Below, piece after piece: positions 30,412-41,206 of a stretch of 64,000 nucleotides of DNA. This DNA is from Skeletonema tropicum. Lineage: Eukaryota > Bacillariophyta > Thalassiosirophyceae > Thalassiosirales > Thalassiosiraceae. The notes beneath the pieces were generated by a model. That model ran no database searches and had not been told where the DNA came from. It saw only the letters and a list, made by a program, of their open reading frames with translations. The position numbers and the translations under genes are program-made. Numbering within the stretch: position 1 is the stretch's first letter; each line of letters begins with the position of its first letter. The stretch is from contig CM074145.1 of the NCBI GenBank assembly GCA_037178625.1, positions 682,001 through 746,000 of the forward strand. The letters are read 5' to 3'.

Positions 30412-31183
30412 AGCAAGATTTCCACATCCGTCCGTCGACCAATTCCTGCCCAACAAGCACCACAGGCGTCTTCGGGACCAGCCCGAGCTCCTCCTGGTTT
30501 AAGTTCACCCTTCTCTACTGGCACTAGAGCCTAGAGAGTAGCAACTAAAATAATCTATCTATCTATATTACCTTTTGATCCCAGCCCATTACGGACAATT
30601 TCCGAGCAAGGAGTTGAGCCATATCCTCAAAACTTGGTCTTTTACTGCCATACTGAGACTTCTGGAACAAGGGCGGATTTGGACAACGATGAGTTGTCTC
30701 TGTGGGGGGGAGGACACGTGGGAGTATGAGTGGAGTGAGTGGAATAATGACTGGAGTGATTTGGAATTATTTGATTTGAGCGTGGCAGTACAATGGACAC
30801 ATGTAAGTTTCCTTGTAAAATCATTCATCGTTCTGCAGAGGCAGCATTTGATAATGACGGGAACAATATTGGTCACAGGTACTCTGTCTGCTGACAGAAG
30901 ATGAAGTGCAAGAGAACATGTTGTGATAGAACTCCTAATACAAGGTGAAAAGCATGTGATACATGACATTCCAAGGGTGGCTATCTCAGTCAGGGACAAG
31001 TTATACTCAAAGAACGAGTTTTTGGACGGTTCTTTCCGGCACGCAATGATGATAGCCAGATGATATCTTTCCTGAGGCATGGATAAAATTGTGATTAAGC
31101 TGAATTTAATTGATGATGTTATTGACAGACATTCCTAGAATTCTCATTTCCTCCTACATTGTACGATATATCAAAAATAGGCG
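30412..31183. other. Intergenic region
   Basis: Open frames of up to 163 codons (30589-31080, minus) show no domain, no signal peptide and no sensible composition. I do not support a gene here. Confidence 0.45.
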
Positions 31184-32286
31184 CTACCACTTCAACTTGC
31201 CACACAAGCCATACTTCTCCAACAGTCCCAAATAATAAGGCCAAATCTCCTTCATCTTTTCACCACGCAACTCATTGTTTTCATCTTTTGTGTAGAGATC
31301 ATACTTGTTGAAAAGCTGAACCCACTTGATCCTTTCGTAATCATCTGGCTTCATAAGATGGCGGTATGCTCCTTTATCGTGCCACGGATATGCCTGGTGT
31401 GGAGTGAAGAGTACAAAAGTTGTGAGCATTAGAGTGAAGCGAAGCAAACAATTGCAACGAATCGACCTAAATTCTTACAGAGTGGTATCGAATCATGTCC
31501 AAGCCTTCACGAGGAATGGAACAGTCGTTGGCCACTTTTATAAGTAGAGATTCGAGATGGAAATTAAGTGAGAAATATTGTTCAAGCAGTGCAAATTTTC
31601 ATTGAATAAAATGTTCACTCACCTAACATTCTATACATGTACTCATCGTGACCCCAAGCAAACCTAAGTTCATCCAAACCACAGTTTGGTTCGTACATTC
31701 CATATTCAGTGTTGTACTGTGGATTTGACATGTCAGGATTGAGCTCATTAAACTCAGGAAAGACCACAGCATCGTCGGGAATGGAACAACCAAGAACAAA
31801 TGTGTCGCCTCCGAGTGCCCACTGTTTGCCTGTTGGACTGTACCCATCCTGACCGTCTGATCCATCGCCAAATAGGAACATAATTTTTCCTACGTCGTGA
31901 AGCAAGCCAACAAGCTGCAGCCAATCAGGATGGTCCGCCTTTCTTATGCCTTCCGCCGTTTGTAAAAGGTGCAGCAAATTCGGCAGATCCATATCTGGAT
32001 CACTTGCATCTATGTAATTCTCTAGCTCGGCAAATGCTTCTTCCATAGTCATGAGCCTTCGATACGCTCCACTCTCAAAACTATACTTCTTTTCCATGCG
32101 GTTGTAAAACTCGACAGTTTGATTAGTTCTCATGTCTTTGTAGTGCTGGATGACTCGCTCGGATGTCTCGATGTTGTTATAGGTGCGGAATTCTTCCTCC
32201 TTTTTGGTGGATGCGTTGGTTTGGATGATGGATTTGTTGATGCTCGAAGGCATCATCGAAGGTGCGTCTTCATTCATGGTGGCCAT
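31184..32286 (-). CDS. MIOX: Inositol oxygenase (myo-inositol to D-glucuronate), three exons
   Basis: Exon 1 32286-31623, exon 2 31534-31479, exon 3 31393-31184, with GT-AG introns of 88 and 85 bases and matching phases, giving 309 residues. The enzyme is a mixed-valent di-iron oxygenase that cleaves the myo-inositol ring to D-glucuronate in the cytosol. All six iron ligands of the family are visible: His106 (HLLQTAEGIRK), His130-Asp131 (LLHDVGK), His213 (WGHDEYMY), His239 (RYHS/AYPWH, across the second splice junction) and Asp272 (FNKYDLYTK). Length is close to the animal enzyme (about 285) with an N-terminal extension. Its 5' side faces a DNA transposon (32391-34638) that separates it from the divergent UBL-WD40 gene. 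Confidence 0.95.
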
Positions 32287-32383
32287 GGTTGTTTAATAAG
32301 CTTGCTGATTCTTACAATAGTTGTCAAAGGTTGTCATAGGGTTGTCATCGATGATGTGATGGATCGGAAAAAATTGGCCCTGT

Positions 32384-32390
32384 CTCCCAT
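32384..32390. repeat. Target site duplication, left (CTCCCAT)
   Basis: 7-bp duplication flanking the 32391-34638 element; partner at 34639-34645. The next outward base differs on the two sides. Confidence 0.85.
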
Positions 32391-32703
32391 CAAGGGAATA
32401 ACTATGGGGGTCAAACGTGCCGTTCCCGCCAGAATGACATTCGAGAAATGTTTTGACGCTTCAAAAAGGGGTCAAATCGTCACGCTAACTAACACCATGT
32501 TAATTAACCTCTCGAAATGACACTACAATTCGATCAAGCTCTTCCAATGAAACAATCCAATGGCAGAACCTTGCTCTACACTCGTAGCCTCACCACTCTA
32601 ACCCTTATTTGGCCGTCATAGCTGCTATATTCGCCGAGAACGAGGCCCTCGAAAATTCCCAATTGTGGCCGACGCCGAAATCCACCACTTTTAAACATGT
32701 CGG
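32391..32703 (+). repeat. Terminal inverted repeat, left arm
   Basis: 313 bases whose reverse complement is found at 34315-34638. It includes the ATG at 32697 and the presumed promoter and 5' UTR of the rightward gene. Confidence 0.9.
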
Positions 32704-33440
32704 AGTCTTCTGATACAGATAATGATTCGGATGATGAATTTGACCCCATCGACGTGTACTCTATGGATCTCTTCGACCGAGCAGCACTGCATCGGACATT
32801 CGAGAGAAAATTAGGGAGCATCCAACCTTCGTGAGTATGCGAAGTTTTGCCGAGAAGGATTGTTGTTTGCTTAATGCAGAGCAGATTGATGCAGCTCTTG
32901 ACGTGAAACATGTCAATTGGGATGATTTCCATACGAAAGTGCTAGAATCCATTGTAGAGCACAAGGGGAAGAACAAAACAAGCGCAACCCGTAGTGCAGG
33001 TGGCCATGTGAAAAAATGCACCGAATTGAAGAAGGCCATATCTAGAAATAATACTCCTGAGTTTGCTAGAAAGAGCGAGCATCATTTACCCGAGTGGAGG
33101 AGCGCTGTTTTCACGTTCGCATGTTTATTCATTGAGGAACTTGAACGCAGTGCCAATAAGGCCATAGACGATTTATCAAAAAAAATTGATACAATTCTGG
33201 CGACGGCATGGGAACCGTTAATGATATTCATGCAGAGACAATTTATTACATCGTCGGCGCTATGCTAGAAGCGGCGAAGCAGAAGATGGAGGATAAGAGG
33301 ACAAGAAGGACAAAGACTAGTCTAATGAATTGGAGTCTGAGGATGCAGATGAAATGGAGACTGATGTTGAGGCGGCTATAGATACATTTGAGAAGGAAGT
33401 GAACGAATCATCATTCGGCGAGGAGGAATGTAATGAATAA
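32697..33440 (+). CDS. Rightward transposon gene, multi-exon, function unknown
   Basis: The ATG lies in the left inverted repeat. The first exon encodes an acidic Ser/Asp-rich segment followed by DLFDRAALHRTFERKLG and meets GTGAGT at 32831. A downstream open block (about 32840-33268) encodes a helical, charged protein (QIDAALDVKHVNWDDFHTKVLESIVEHKGKNK, then HHLPEWRSAVFTFACLF). A last acidic segment (ETDVEAAIDTFEKEVNESSF) ends at the TAA at 33438-33440. The exon joins are not resolved: simple GT-AG pairs I tried did not keep phase. No known domain. It converges on the leftward gene, with stops about 35 bases apart. Confidence 0.55.
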
Positions 33441-33476
33441 GATTAGAATATACACATTAAATGAATTAGTACCAAA

Positions 33477-34321
33477 TCATTTCCGCCTTTTGTCATCGAC
33501 TTCGATGCACTTCCATGTAAACGGGGGTTCATCTTCGGCGTCATCTTCATCATTCTTCTTGGCGTTGTGATTTACGATAAAGCCTGCAACATCACGCCCA
33601 TAGGGCCATACACATCGATTGTTTGATAAGTAGCTAGCCTTGTAGCGAAAGACATTCCCCACCAAGTGATTGAATCCATCATTCACTTTATCCTTGTCTA
33701 TAATGTTGGTTCCATCTATGGTGAACGTTGAAATTCCCCGACATTTGGTGGAGTCAACTGGTTGATACGTTTTCGTCTCCTCGTGTTCTACCTCCAGCGG
33801 ATCAGTTGGTCGATGAAAAAGCGGTGGTGAGGAAACGCCTTCTCCCCCCGGGACAAGCCGATCTACTTCATTGTCATCCCCTCCCCCGCCCTCTTCCCTA
33901 TCCACTCTCCTCTTTTTGGCTGTACTAACTTTATTCGGCGGCGATGCATACTGCTGTTGACTGCCGTCCTTTGCAGGAACATCATCGCTGTGCTCCTCTT
34001 CCACACTAGCTCGACCACTAGCACGACGTCTTCTTGAGGTCCTTTTCGTCTCCTTCCTTTGCTGCTCCTCGGCCTGATCAATTTTGTATTGCTGATCACC
34101 CTTGCCTATCTTTCTCCATTCTCGCACTCGCTCGGCAGACGTCAAGTAAGTTATAGGTGAATGGAGTTTACCAAATCTGCTGTTGTAAGGGAACAAATTG
34201 ACGAGGATATTCTCTTCAACCCCTCCCAATTGAGCCTCTCGAACCGATCAATATTCCCTGCCAGAATTCCGTGGAGTTGTTTGAGCGACAAGTCCTTTGC
34301 CAGTTCGTCTCCGGCCGACAT
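33477..34321 (-). CDS. Leftward transposon gene, two exons, function unknown
   Basis: Exon 1 34321-34172 begins in the right inverted repeat and encodes 50 residues (MSAGDELAKDLSLKQLHGIL...). A 41-base GTAAAC...CGAG intron would join it in phase to exon 2 starting at 34130 (RVREWRKIGKGDQQ). Alternatively translation starts at the ATG at 34229, which needs no intron. The protein has a basic, Arg/Lys/Glu-rich middle with two nuclear-signal-like clusters (KRTSRRRR, KKRRVDREE), a Gly/Asp linker, and a C-terminal domain of about 90 residues (TIDGTNIIDKDKVNDGFNHLVG, NNRCVWPYGRDVAGFI) that may be DNA-binding. Family unknown to me. Confidence 0.6.
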
Positions 34322-34638
34322 GTTTAAAAGTGGTGGATTTCGGCGTCGGCCACAATTGGGAATTTTCGAGGGCCTCGTTCTCGGCGAATATAGCAGCTAT
34401 GACGGCCAAATAAGGGTTAGAGTGGTGAGGCTACGAGTGTAGAGCAAGGTTCTGCCATTGGATTGTTTCATTGGAAGAGCTTGATCGAATTGTAGTGTCA
34501 TTTCGAGAGGTTAATTAACATGGTGTTAGTTAGCGTGACGATTTGACCCCTTTTTGAAGCGTCAAAAAATTTCTCGAATGTCATTCTGGCGCGCCCCGCG
34601 TAAATCAAGCACGTTTGACCCCCATAGTTATTCCCTTG
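34315..34638 (-). repeat. Terminal inverted repeat, right arm
   Basis: 324 bases, inverted relative to 32391-32703. It includes the ATG at 34321-34319 of the leftward gene. The internal 11-base length difference sits near the outer end, around GCGGGGCGCGCC. Confidence 0.9.
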
Positions 34639-34645
34639 CTCCCAT
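34639..34645. repeat. Target site duplication, right (CTCCCAT)
   Basis: Right partner of 32384-32390. Confidence 0.85.
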
Positions 34646-34674
34646 CTCCCGCACTTTTTGGGATGGCTGTCTCC

Positions 34675-34740
34675 AAGATCTGCGCCGAGATGGTACCTAT
34701 CTACGGATGGTACCCTTAAATTTCATACTGTTACCTACCA
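34675..34740 (+). repeat. Dispersed 66-bp repeat, copy 2
   Basis: Matches 30352-30411 with one 5-base insertion and a 1-base length difference. It ends two bases before the first ATG of the UBL-WD40 gene. Confidence 0.85.
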
Positions 34741-34742
34741 AA

Positions 34743-36737
34743 ATGGAAAAAATGGAAAATCGTCGAGAGATCATGGTGGAAACACTGCCTCGCCCGACCT
34801 ATACTACAATACTACTAACTCGCCACAACAACACCAGCAACACCGCCATGAACACCCTCATCATCCCACTAAAATGGGGCAAACAAACCCTCCAACTCAC
34901 AATCACCCCCTCCAAAACCACCACCACTGGTTCTGATCTCAAAGATCAAATTCAAACATTGACAAATGTCCCATCCGAACGGCAAAAAATCTTATGTCCC
35001 AAGTTGTGGAAGGGGGCTCTCAAGGACTCGCATGTGCTCACTTTTACCAATGATGGTGGTGGTGGCGTGCCGGACAATAATATCAAAATGACACTAATTG
35101 GAACAGCAGAGAAGCTCATCGAAAAACCAATCGAGGAACGTCCACAATTTGTAGAGGATTTGACTGAGGAAGAAATTTGGAGGCTTGAGACTGCTGCCAA
35201 GAACACCAGCAGAGGCGTAGATGATAGTGATGTTATAATTGACATTGTTGCACTGCAAAAAGAACATGGAATGGAACGTGACGATGGAAAGATGGAAGTT
35301 TATGAGTATAATCGATTGGTGACGGGTTTGCCTCAGCATCAGATTGAGGACATGTTGTTGGATCGACTCGAGATGAAGAAGGGCGAAGAAATTACAAATC
35401 AATCATCAACAGTAAAAACCATCAACCACAACAGCAGCAGTCAAACTGCTGAACTAAAGGGAGAGGTAGCCATGACAATGGGCCTACAACTCCGTAGAGC
35501 CTATGTCAATTCCATCGGGGTGCTTCCCAACGGCACAGTAATTTCAGGATTGGACGATGGTCACATTCAATTTTGGAGGAGGGGAGCAATGATACTTGAT
35601 GCTAGGCATACTGGTGGATGGGTCGATGAGATTGTTGTATTTCCCACTGTTTCTTTGAGCAGTGGGAGTGGTGGGAGTGGACCAGCAGCATTTGCATCTG
35701 CAGGAGATGGTTTTATTTGTCTATGGACACAAGATGGAAATCACATTACGTCTCTACCATGCATTCCTGGAACAACTGTCGCCTCTTTAGTAGTGGGAAG
35801 CATCTCCCACAATAATGACGAGGACGAGGGTGGTAGGGTAGTAGACGGAATATACCTCGCAGCATGCTTTCGCATCACTCGACAGACCGATCCCAATCAA
35901 TTTCGATTAGTGCCACAGAATGAGGTAGAGCGACGGAGGAGAGAGGTGGCGGAGATGCAAGAGCGATCGATTCAGAGTCAGTTGTTGGATGTGACTCGTC
36001 GGGTCAAGGTGTGGATGTATGATGATGATGATGCAACAAGTGAGTTACGAAGTAATGGTAATAGCAATGGTAGAGTGGCATTACGTGAAGAATTGATTGT
36101 GCCGCATGCAACAGCAGCAGGTGCAGCAGGAAGTGCAGTGGGGAGAGTGCCATGTACCACAACCCTTGTGGATGTGAGTGGTAATCTTGTCTGTGGAGAT
36201 GAGACGGGATTACAAGTATTCAATGCAACTCGTGATGGAGGGTTTCAGAGAAAGTTGGCATTGTCATTTCAATATCCATGTGATATTGATTGTATGGAAC
36301 CGCTTCATGACGACTTTGTGGCTGTATCAATCTCTCGAAAATCAAATGAGGAAATTTCAGCGCCTTCTTCTTCAGCTGCTGTTGGGCTTCAAATGCCGGT
36401 TGCAAGGGGCGTCTACATTGTTGACATAAAAAGTGCCTCAGTTAGAGCAGTGCTCGATGGACATCGTGATAGAGTAACATGCATTTGTCCACTTCCAGAC
36501 GGCAGATTGTTAACAGCTGGAGGAAAATTTGATGCTACCGTACAACTTTGGAATTCGGAAACTCTGACAAAAGCGACCAAGAGTCGAGACGAAGATGAAA
36601 TCATGATCTTGAACGAATCAAAGCAAATGAAGAAACCTGGCTACGTCTTCGATTTGAAAGTTCTACCAGATAACAATGGGAGCGCTGTCTTTGCCATTGC
36701 TGCAGCTAGGTATAACACAATAAATATTCTAATTTAA
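34743..36737 (+). CDS. Ubiquitin-like plus WD40-repeat protein
   Basis: The frame is open from 34554, but bases before 34646 belong to the transposon arm and target duplication, so the native start is further in: ATG at 34743, 34752, 34773 or 34848. From 34848 the protein reads MNTLIIPLKWGKQTLQLTI, the start of a ubiquitin-like fold that continues through LTNVPSERQKILCPKLWKGALKD, similar in layout to the USP14-type Ubl that docks on the proteasome. A helical acidic linker follows, then WD40-type blades from about residue 220 (SGLDDGHIQFW, SAGDGFICLW, VLDGHRDRVTCICPLPDGRLLTAGG...VQLW). No intron is needed. It may be an adaptor in ubiquitin or proteasome handling; this is inference. Confidence 0.8.
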   Translation: MEKMENRREIMVETLPRPTYTTILLTRHNNTSNTAMNTLIIPLKWGKQTLQLTITPSKTTTTGSDLKDQIQTLTNVPSERQKILCPKLWKGALKDSHVLTFTNDGGGGVPDNNIKMTLIGTAEKLIEKPIEERPQFVEDLTEEEIWRLETAAKNTSRGVDDSDVIIDIVALQKEHGMERDDGKMEVYEYNRLVTGLPQHQIEDMLLDRLEMKKGEEITNQSSTVKTINHNSSSQTAELKGEVAMTMGLQLRRAYVNSIGVLPNGTVISGLDDGHIQFWRRGAMILDARHTGGWVDEIVVFPTVSLSSGSGGSGPAAFASAGDGFICLWTQDGNHITSLPCIPGTTVASLVVGSISHNNDEDEGGRVVDGIYLAACFRITRQTDPNQFRLVPQNEVERRRREVAEMQERSIQSQLLDVTRRVKVWMYDDDDATSELRSNGNSNGRVALREELIVPHATAAGAAGSAVGRVPCTTTLVDVSGNLVCGDETGLQVFNATRDGGFQRKLALSFQYPCDIDCMEPLHDDFVAVSISRKSNEEISAPSSSAAVGLQMPVARGVYIVDIKSASVRAVLDGHRDRVTCICPLPDGRLLTAGGKFDATVQLWNSETLTKATKSRDEDEIMILNESKQMKKPGYVFDLKVLPDNNGSAVFAIAAARYNTINILI

Positions 36738-36769
36738 AAGTTACATTTATGTCATCTACACTCACATAC

Positions 36770-39700
36770 TTACGCAATCGATAAACGGCCACTTCTAGAC
36801 CGCTGCGGGGAACTAGCAAACTCAGGTGGATCCTTCAAGTGCATCGGCGGCATCGAATTATGTCTCGTGTACAAATCCCGTCTGTCACCACTTGCTCTAC
36901 TCCCTGAAGAACTAAAACTTGCTCTGCTCCCAAAACTTGCTGCTACACTCCCTGAAGAAGCACCACTTGCTCTACTTCCAACACTTGCTGCTCTACTCCC
37001 TGCAGAAGAAGCTACACTTACAGAGCTTCTCCTTCTCGACGTAAGGGAATGAGAAGACGAGTTTAACTTGTCGTCTGAACCTCCCAAACTTTGTGACGAC
37101 CTGGTTCTTGCAAAAGTACTACTCCCTGCAGAAGAAGCTACACTTACAGAGCTTCTCCTTCTCGACGTAAGGGAATGAGAAGACGAGTTTAACTTGTCGT
37201 CTGAACCTCCCAAGCTTTGTGACGACCTGGTTCTTGCAAAAGTACTACTCCCTGAAGAAGAAGTTACACTTACAGAGCTTCTCCTTCTCGAAGAAAGGGA
37301 ACGAGAAGACGAGTTTAACTTGTCGTCTGAACCTCCCAAGCTTTGTGACGACCTGGTTCTTGTTAAAGGTTTGCGCCGCATTGCGGCATTACTTCCAAAA
37401 GACTTATCGCTTGCTCCGCGCATACCCAACCCTGGACGTGGCTTTCTTGCAACAGCACTGACTGCCGCTCTTCGACTTTTTTGCTTTGGCTGATCTCCAA
37501 CTAGGAACTGTTCGAGATGCCGCTGGTAACCTGCGCTTTTTGATTCTTCTTCCAACTTTTTGCTATTGTATCTCGAATTGATTTCACTTATTTTCGTTTT
37601 GCGTTCGTCATTCGAGAGTGATGGATCAGTCATGCAAGCTTTGATTTCTTCTGATTTCTGCTCATCGAGAGAGAGTTGTATCGTTACCTTCTTTCTTACA
37701 ACCGCCGTAGCAGCTGCCGTTCGTGAACAATCCTCACTTTCGTCACTGCTGCTATCATCACCGCTGGTTGTGCCGCTGTCATCAGTATCACTGGTTGTTC
37801 CGCTGTGTTCAGTGGTTGTACGGCTTTCAGTACCACTGGTTGTGCCGTGACTGGTGGTGGACCTACTGCTACTACTGCTGTCACTTTCACTGCTGCTGAC
37901 ACTAGGCACATCGTCATCATCCCTGGACCATGGCAGTATTGGATTATTAGTGGCCATCTCTAAATCGGACAATGCCGACCCCATAGACACATCAGCTGAG
38001 CTGTAGCTTCTAGTACTCGAATGATGGCTGCCAAGGGAAGATCTTCTTCTTGTCATGCTTTTAGACCTTGGAATGCTGGATTCATTGCCAGCCGACTTAC
38101 TGCTTTTCGTGCTCGACTGGCGACGGCCAAGGGACGATCGTCTCTCCGTCATCCTATTTTGCTTTTCTTTCTCAGTGTTTGAAATTCTTCTAATCGGACT
38201 ACCTCGCAGTGGAACATCAGTTGAATCAGGTGAACTACTACTCGACGTAGATTTTTCGCCGCTTTCAATGTCAACAGTGGAAGAGCTGCTGCGCTTCCTC
38301 ACCATTAACTTTCGCTCCGAACCAGATTTGTTGCTCTCGAAATCGTCCTCTACGTCCTCTTCGAGCATTTTTCTCCTTTGCTCCACAATGAGGATCCTTT
38401 TCTTCTCAAATTGACGATAAGTAATACCCAATACTACCATGAAACAGATCAAAAGTGCAACTACTACACCAATAAGCGCTGAACAGGGGGGAAAAATCCA
38501 CAGAGCGAACATGAGCGGGAAACAATACGAAAATTAGTGAGGGATGGAATGCATTAACCACTCACCTCCGGCTCCGAGACCTCCAGGATCATTTTTTACA
38601 GTGGTTGGTTCAATCACAGTATTTGCTTTTACGTTTCCTGCAGCTGTTGCTGCCTGATCTTTAGCTGAGTCTATTGCCAATAGTTCGCCTACCAACGGCC
38701 CAGAGAATGCTCCAGTTTCAGCTTCCTGAACATTACTACCTTCTTCTGCACTAAGTTTTTCTGCAGGTTGAGTTAACAACGGTTTCTCCGGGATCACACT
38801 GGGGAGCCAAGCGCCACCATTTGAGTCTCCGATCGATGAAATGCTCTGCGCTTGAATGTCGTCGATTTCTAGGAAGTATGGGTACATATCTGAATGATCT
38901 TGAAGCAACGATAACATCGCTTTCTTACTTCGACCAACTGCTCTAGCAACTTCATCCCCCACTTCAGATGCCGATAGGTTAGTTGAAACTTCATACCCGA
39001 GATGGATCTCCGTAGCAGTAAGGCCGTAATTGCCAAGTGAAATGAGTTTATGGTACCCTAGCCTAACTCCCTTGATGGTGATGGAATTTCCGATCTGTCT
39101 ATTCAAGATTGATGCAAGTACTTCGGCAAACTTCTCGAAATCAAAATCGTCCATGTACAGTGTCTGATAAGGAGTGTTATAAACAGTCACAGATAGATAG
39201 TACATCGTTCTTTCTGTAGGAGGTGGTGTCGCTGTGGGAGACGGTGTTGGCGAGGGCACCGGTCTGAATCCATAGTTTTGAAGTGTTAAGAGGGCACTGA
39301 CAACTCCACTAAAGGAAGAACTTTCACTACTCAGTAATGATATGAAAGTATTTTGCACGATCACTGGTTCTGACAGAGCAGTTTGCGCCTTCCCATTGAA
39401 TGCATCGATAACGATTTGACCAAGATTTTGTTCCATTGATGGACGGTACAATCCAGTGAATTTCACATTTACGTCCAACATAACCCCCGACTGCTGGGAA
39501 TCTATTATTCCCACAGAATCTAGGGCAACATTTGTTTCTTCCAAAATAGGAGCCAAAAATGTACTGAGGGTTTGGGTGAGCGTGTTTTCTGCAGCTTCGT
39601 CCAAAGGTGATTGGACCCCAATCATGATGAATAAGAATTCGCTGCAACGAAACGTGGGTGTATGATAGGTATGATGTGGTAATGGACATAATAACAACAG

Positions 39701-40182
39701 CTGCGATTAGAGCAGTCCCTCGGCCATAAATCAATCATCACGACACATAATATTTGAACATACCTATTGAGTTCCACCAATGGATTTCCGCACCCAATAT
39801 CAGAATAGCATGATTCCCCCATAGCACAGTCCATATCCCCAGAACAAGACACTCGAGTATCACAACCCAAAATTGCACTATTCAAAGTTGATGCACACAC
39901 TCCCTCACCAACAGTTCGCCGACTGTTGGGATGTTCCCTTAATCTCTGATTTTTTATCCTCCCAGAGCACCCAGTCATAGCGAAACATTTATATTCTTCT
40001 CCTAAAATATCGACACATTCTTGATCTGTCCCGGAGGCACATCTGAGGGGACAATTATTTTGTGCGAAGGCGAAATTTTTCCCACAGTAGCTGTCGTCAA
40101 AAACATTATCTTGGGCAAATACTCCGAGTGTAGCGCTGAATATTAGCAGAAAGGCGATGATTGCGTATCGCGGGCACGTCAT
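36770..40182 (-). CDS. Type I membrane protein: signal peptide, Cys-rich domain, TM, Ser-repeat cytoplasmic tail (three exons)
   Basis: Exons 40182-39764, 39641-38566 and 38478-36770 join in phase across GT-AG introns to give 1067 residues. The start chosen is the ATG giving MTCPRYAIIAFLLIFSATLGVFAQ, a clear signal peptide; an upstream in-frame ATG (40233) is less likely. Next come a Cys-rich domain (DSYCGKNFAFAQNNCPLRC, ECVDILGEEYKC), a module of about 100 residues (SEFLFIMIGVQSPLDEAAEN to VNVKFTGLYRPS), a Pro/Thr linker, a second similar module, then a transmembrane helix (LIGVVVALLICFMVVLGI) with a basic stop-transfer. The long cytoplasmic tail is Ser-rich with three near-identical repeats of about 43 residues around TRSSQSLGGSDDKLNSSS. 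A relative starts at 63191. Surface receptor or wall-linked protein is plausible but unproven. Confidence 0.85.
36950..37390 (-). repeat. Coding tandem repeats of about 129 bp
   Basis: Three successive units near 37005-37370 encode copies of the segment TRSSQSLGGSDDKLNSSS plus RRRSSVSV in the cytoplasmic tail of the membrane protein. The left neighbour (36880-37000) has shorter Ser/Arg/Ala-rich repeats. Near identity between units suggests recent expansion and possible length variation. Confidence 0.75.
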
Positions 40183-41206
40183 GATGCTCCACCGTTGCCA
40201 GATCTTTAAGATGATTTTGCTGCCTACTTTCAAAGCGATGACACTTAAATTATTTCATCTAATCTCCTAAGATGATGATGCTGAAACATCTACCGCTGCT
40301 TCTTTTATTGATGATACTCCTATCTGACATTGATATCCGCTAATTTTGTACTATCACTTGTTGTAGTGGTGATTGAGGTCACTAACGATAACCGATAACA
40401 GCGAGCTGGCGCAGCTGGCAGGAGGCTGCGCTAAACTATGATAACTTCATTCGACACTGCATCACGCTGACAAGTATAAGTGTCTCTGTCTTCCCCATCG
40501 AATAACGAATACCGAGTACGGTCATTAGTTTCGTCTTCAAGCTTCGTTATGATTGATAATTTATTTATTATATCACCCAAAGATGTAAATAATTTCATTT
40601 CATTGAAATCGCCAAAGCTCAACAAGAAAATGAGAACGTGATGCAAGTGTCAGAGTGACACATGAGATGGTACATTTTCTTTTTTTCACGACTTCTCAGG
40701 TCATACACAAGGGTCACACGGTGCTCAATCTTGGGTCATCATTATTCTGACGTCAGGTCAATAAATAAAGGTTCAGGTACTTAACTGTGCTGAGTTGTTT
40801 CTTCGCGGTTGCATTGCAAAGATGTTTGAAAGATTGCATCCTATTCACTGGAGGTGTGACCTCCACTCGAGAAGTCTTGGAGGCAGGAGCTAGCAACGCT
40901 ACGCTTGGCTTGGCTTCAGCTTTAGTGGGACAGTGCAAGTCAGCTTAATTTAAGTGGAACTCACTCAATATTCAACCTTGAAAGCTAGAGCATACATCTT
41001 ATATTGCATATCAATATCAATTCCTCTAAGCGATGAAGTTGTTTCAAATTTTTCATTATTTCGACGACGAGCTTTAAGCAACACAATTAGTTTACCGTTC
41101 TACAGCAACAGCAACAGTCACAGGTCACAGTTACAAGATCCGATTTAAACTGGGCTGTTCCCGTGAGTAGAATCCGAAGTATCGTCAATAACGTCGCAAC
41201 TTTTAT
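40183..41206. other. Intergenic region
   Basis: No gene supported. Small open frames (for example 40431-40646 and 40753-40938, both minus) have no domain. The left part should contain the promoter of the membrane-protein gene. Confidence 0.5.

Larger units (their letters stand above)
32391..34638. mobile_element. DNA transposon with 313/324-bp terminal inverted repeats and 7-bp TSD
   Basis: The element is 2248 bp. The left arm (32391-32703) and right arm (34315-34638) are inverted copies beginning CAAGGGAATAACTATGGGGG. They are nearly identical except for one outer block where 10 bases on the left correspond to 21 on the right. CTCCCAT flanks both sides (32384-32390, 34639-34645). The arms end just past ATGTCGG, so each carries a start codon for a gene reading inward (32697 plus, 34321 minus). 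Neither predicted protein has a transposase motif I recognise. It lies between the divergent MIOX and UBL-WD40 genes. Confidence 0.9.

Noticed and set aside
30589..31080. 163-codon minus-strand frame in an intergenic region
   Set aside because: No homology I recognise, no splice pattern and no coding-like composition.
34554..34742. N-terminal extension of the UBL-WD40 frame
   Set aside because: These codons lie in the transposon inverted repeat, its target duplication and the dispersed 66-bp repeat, so the native start is downstream.
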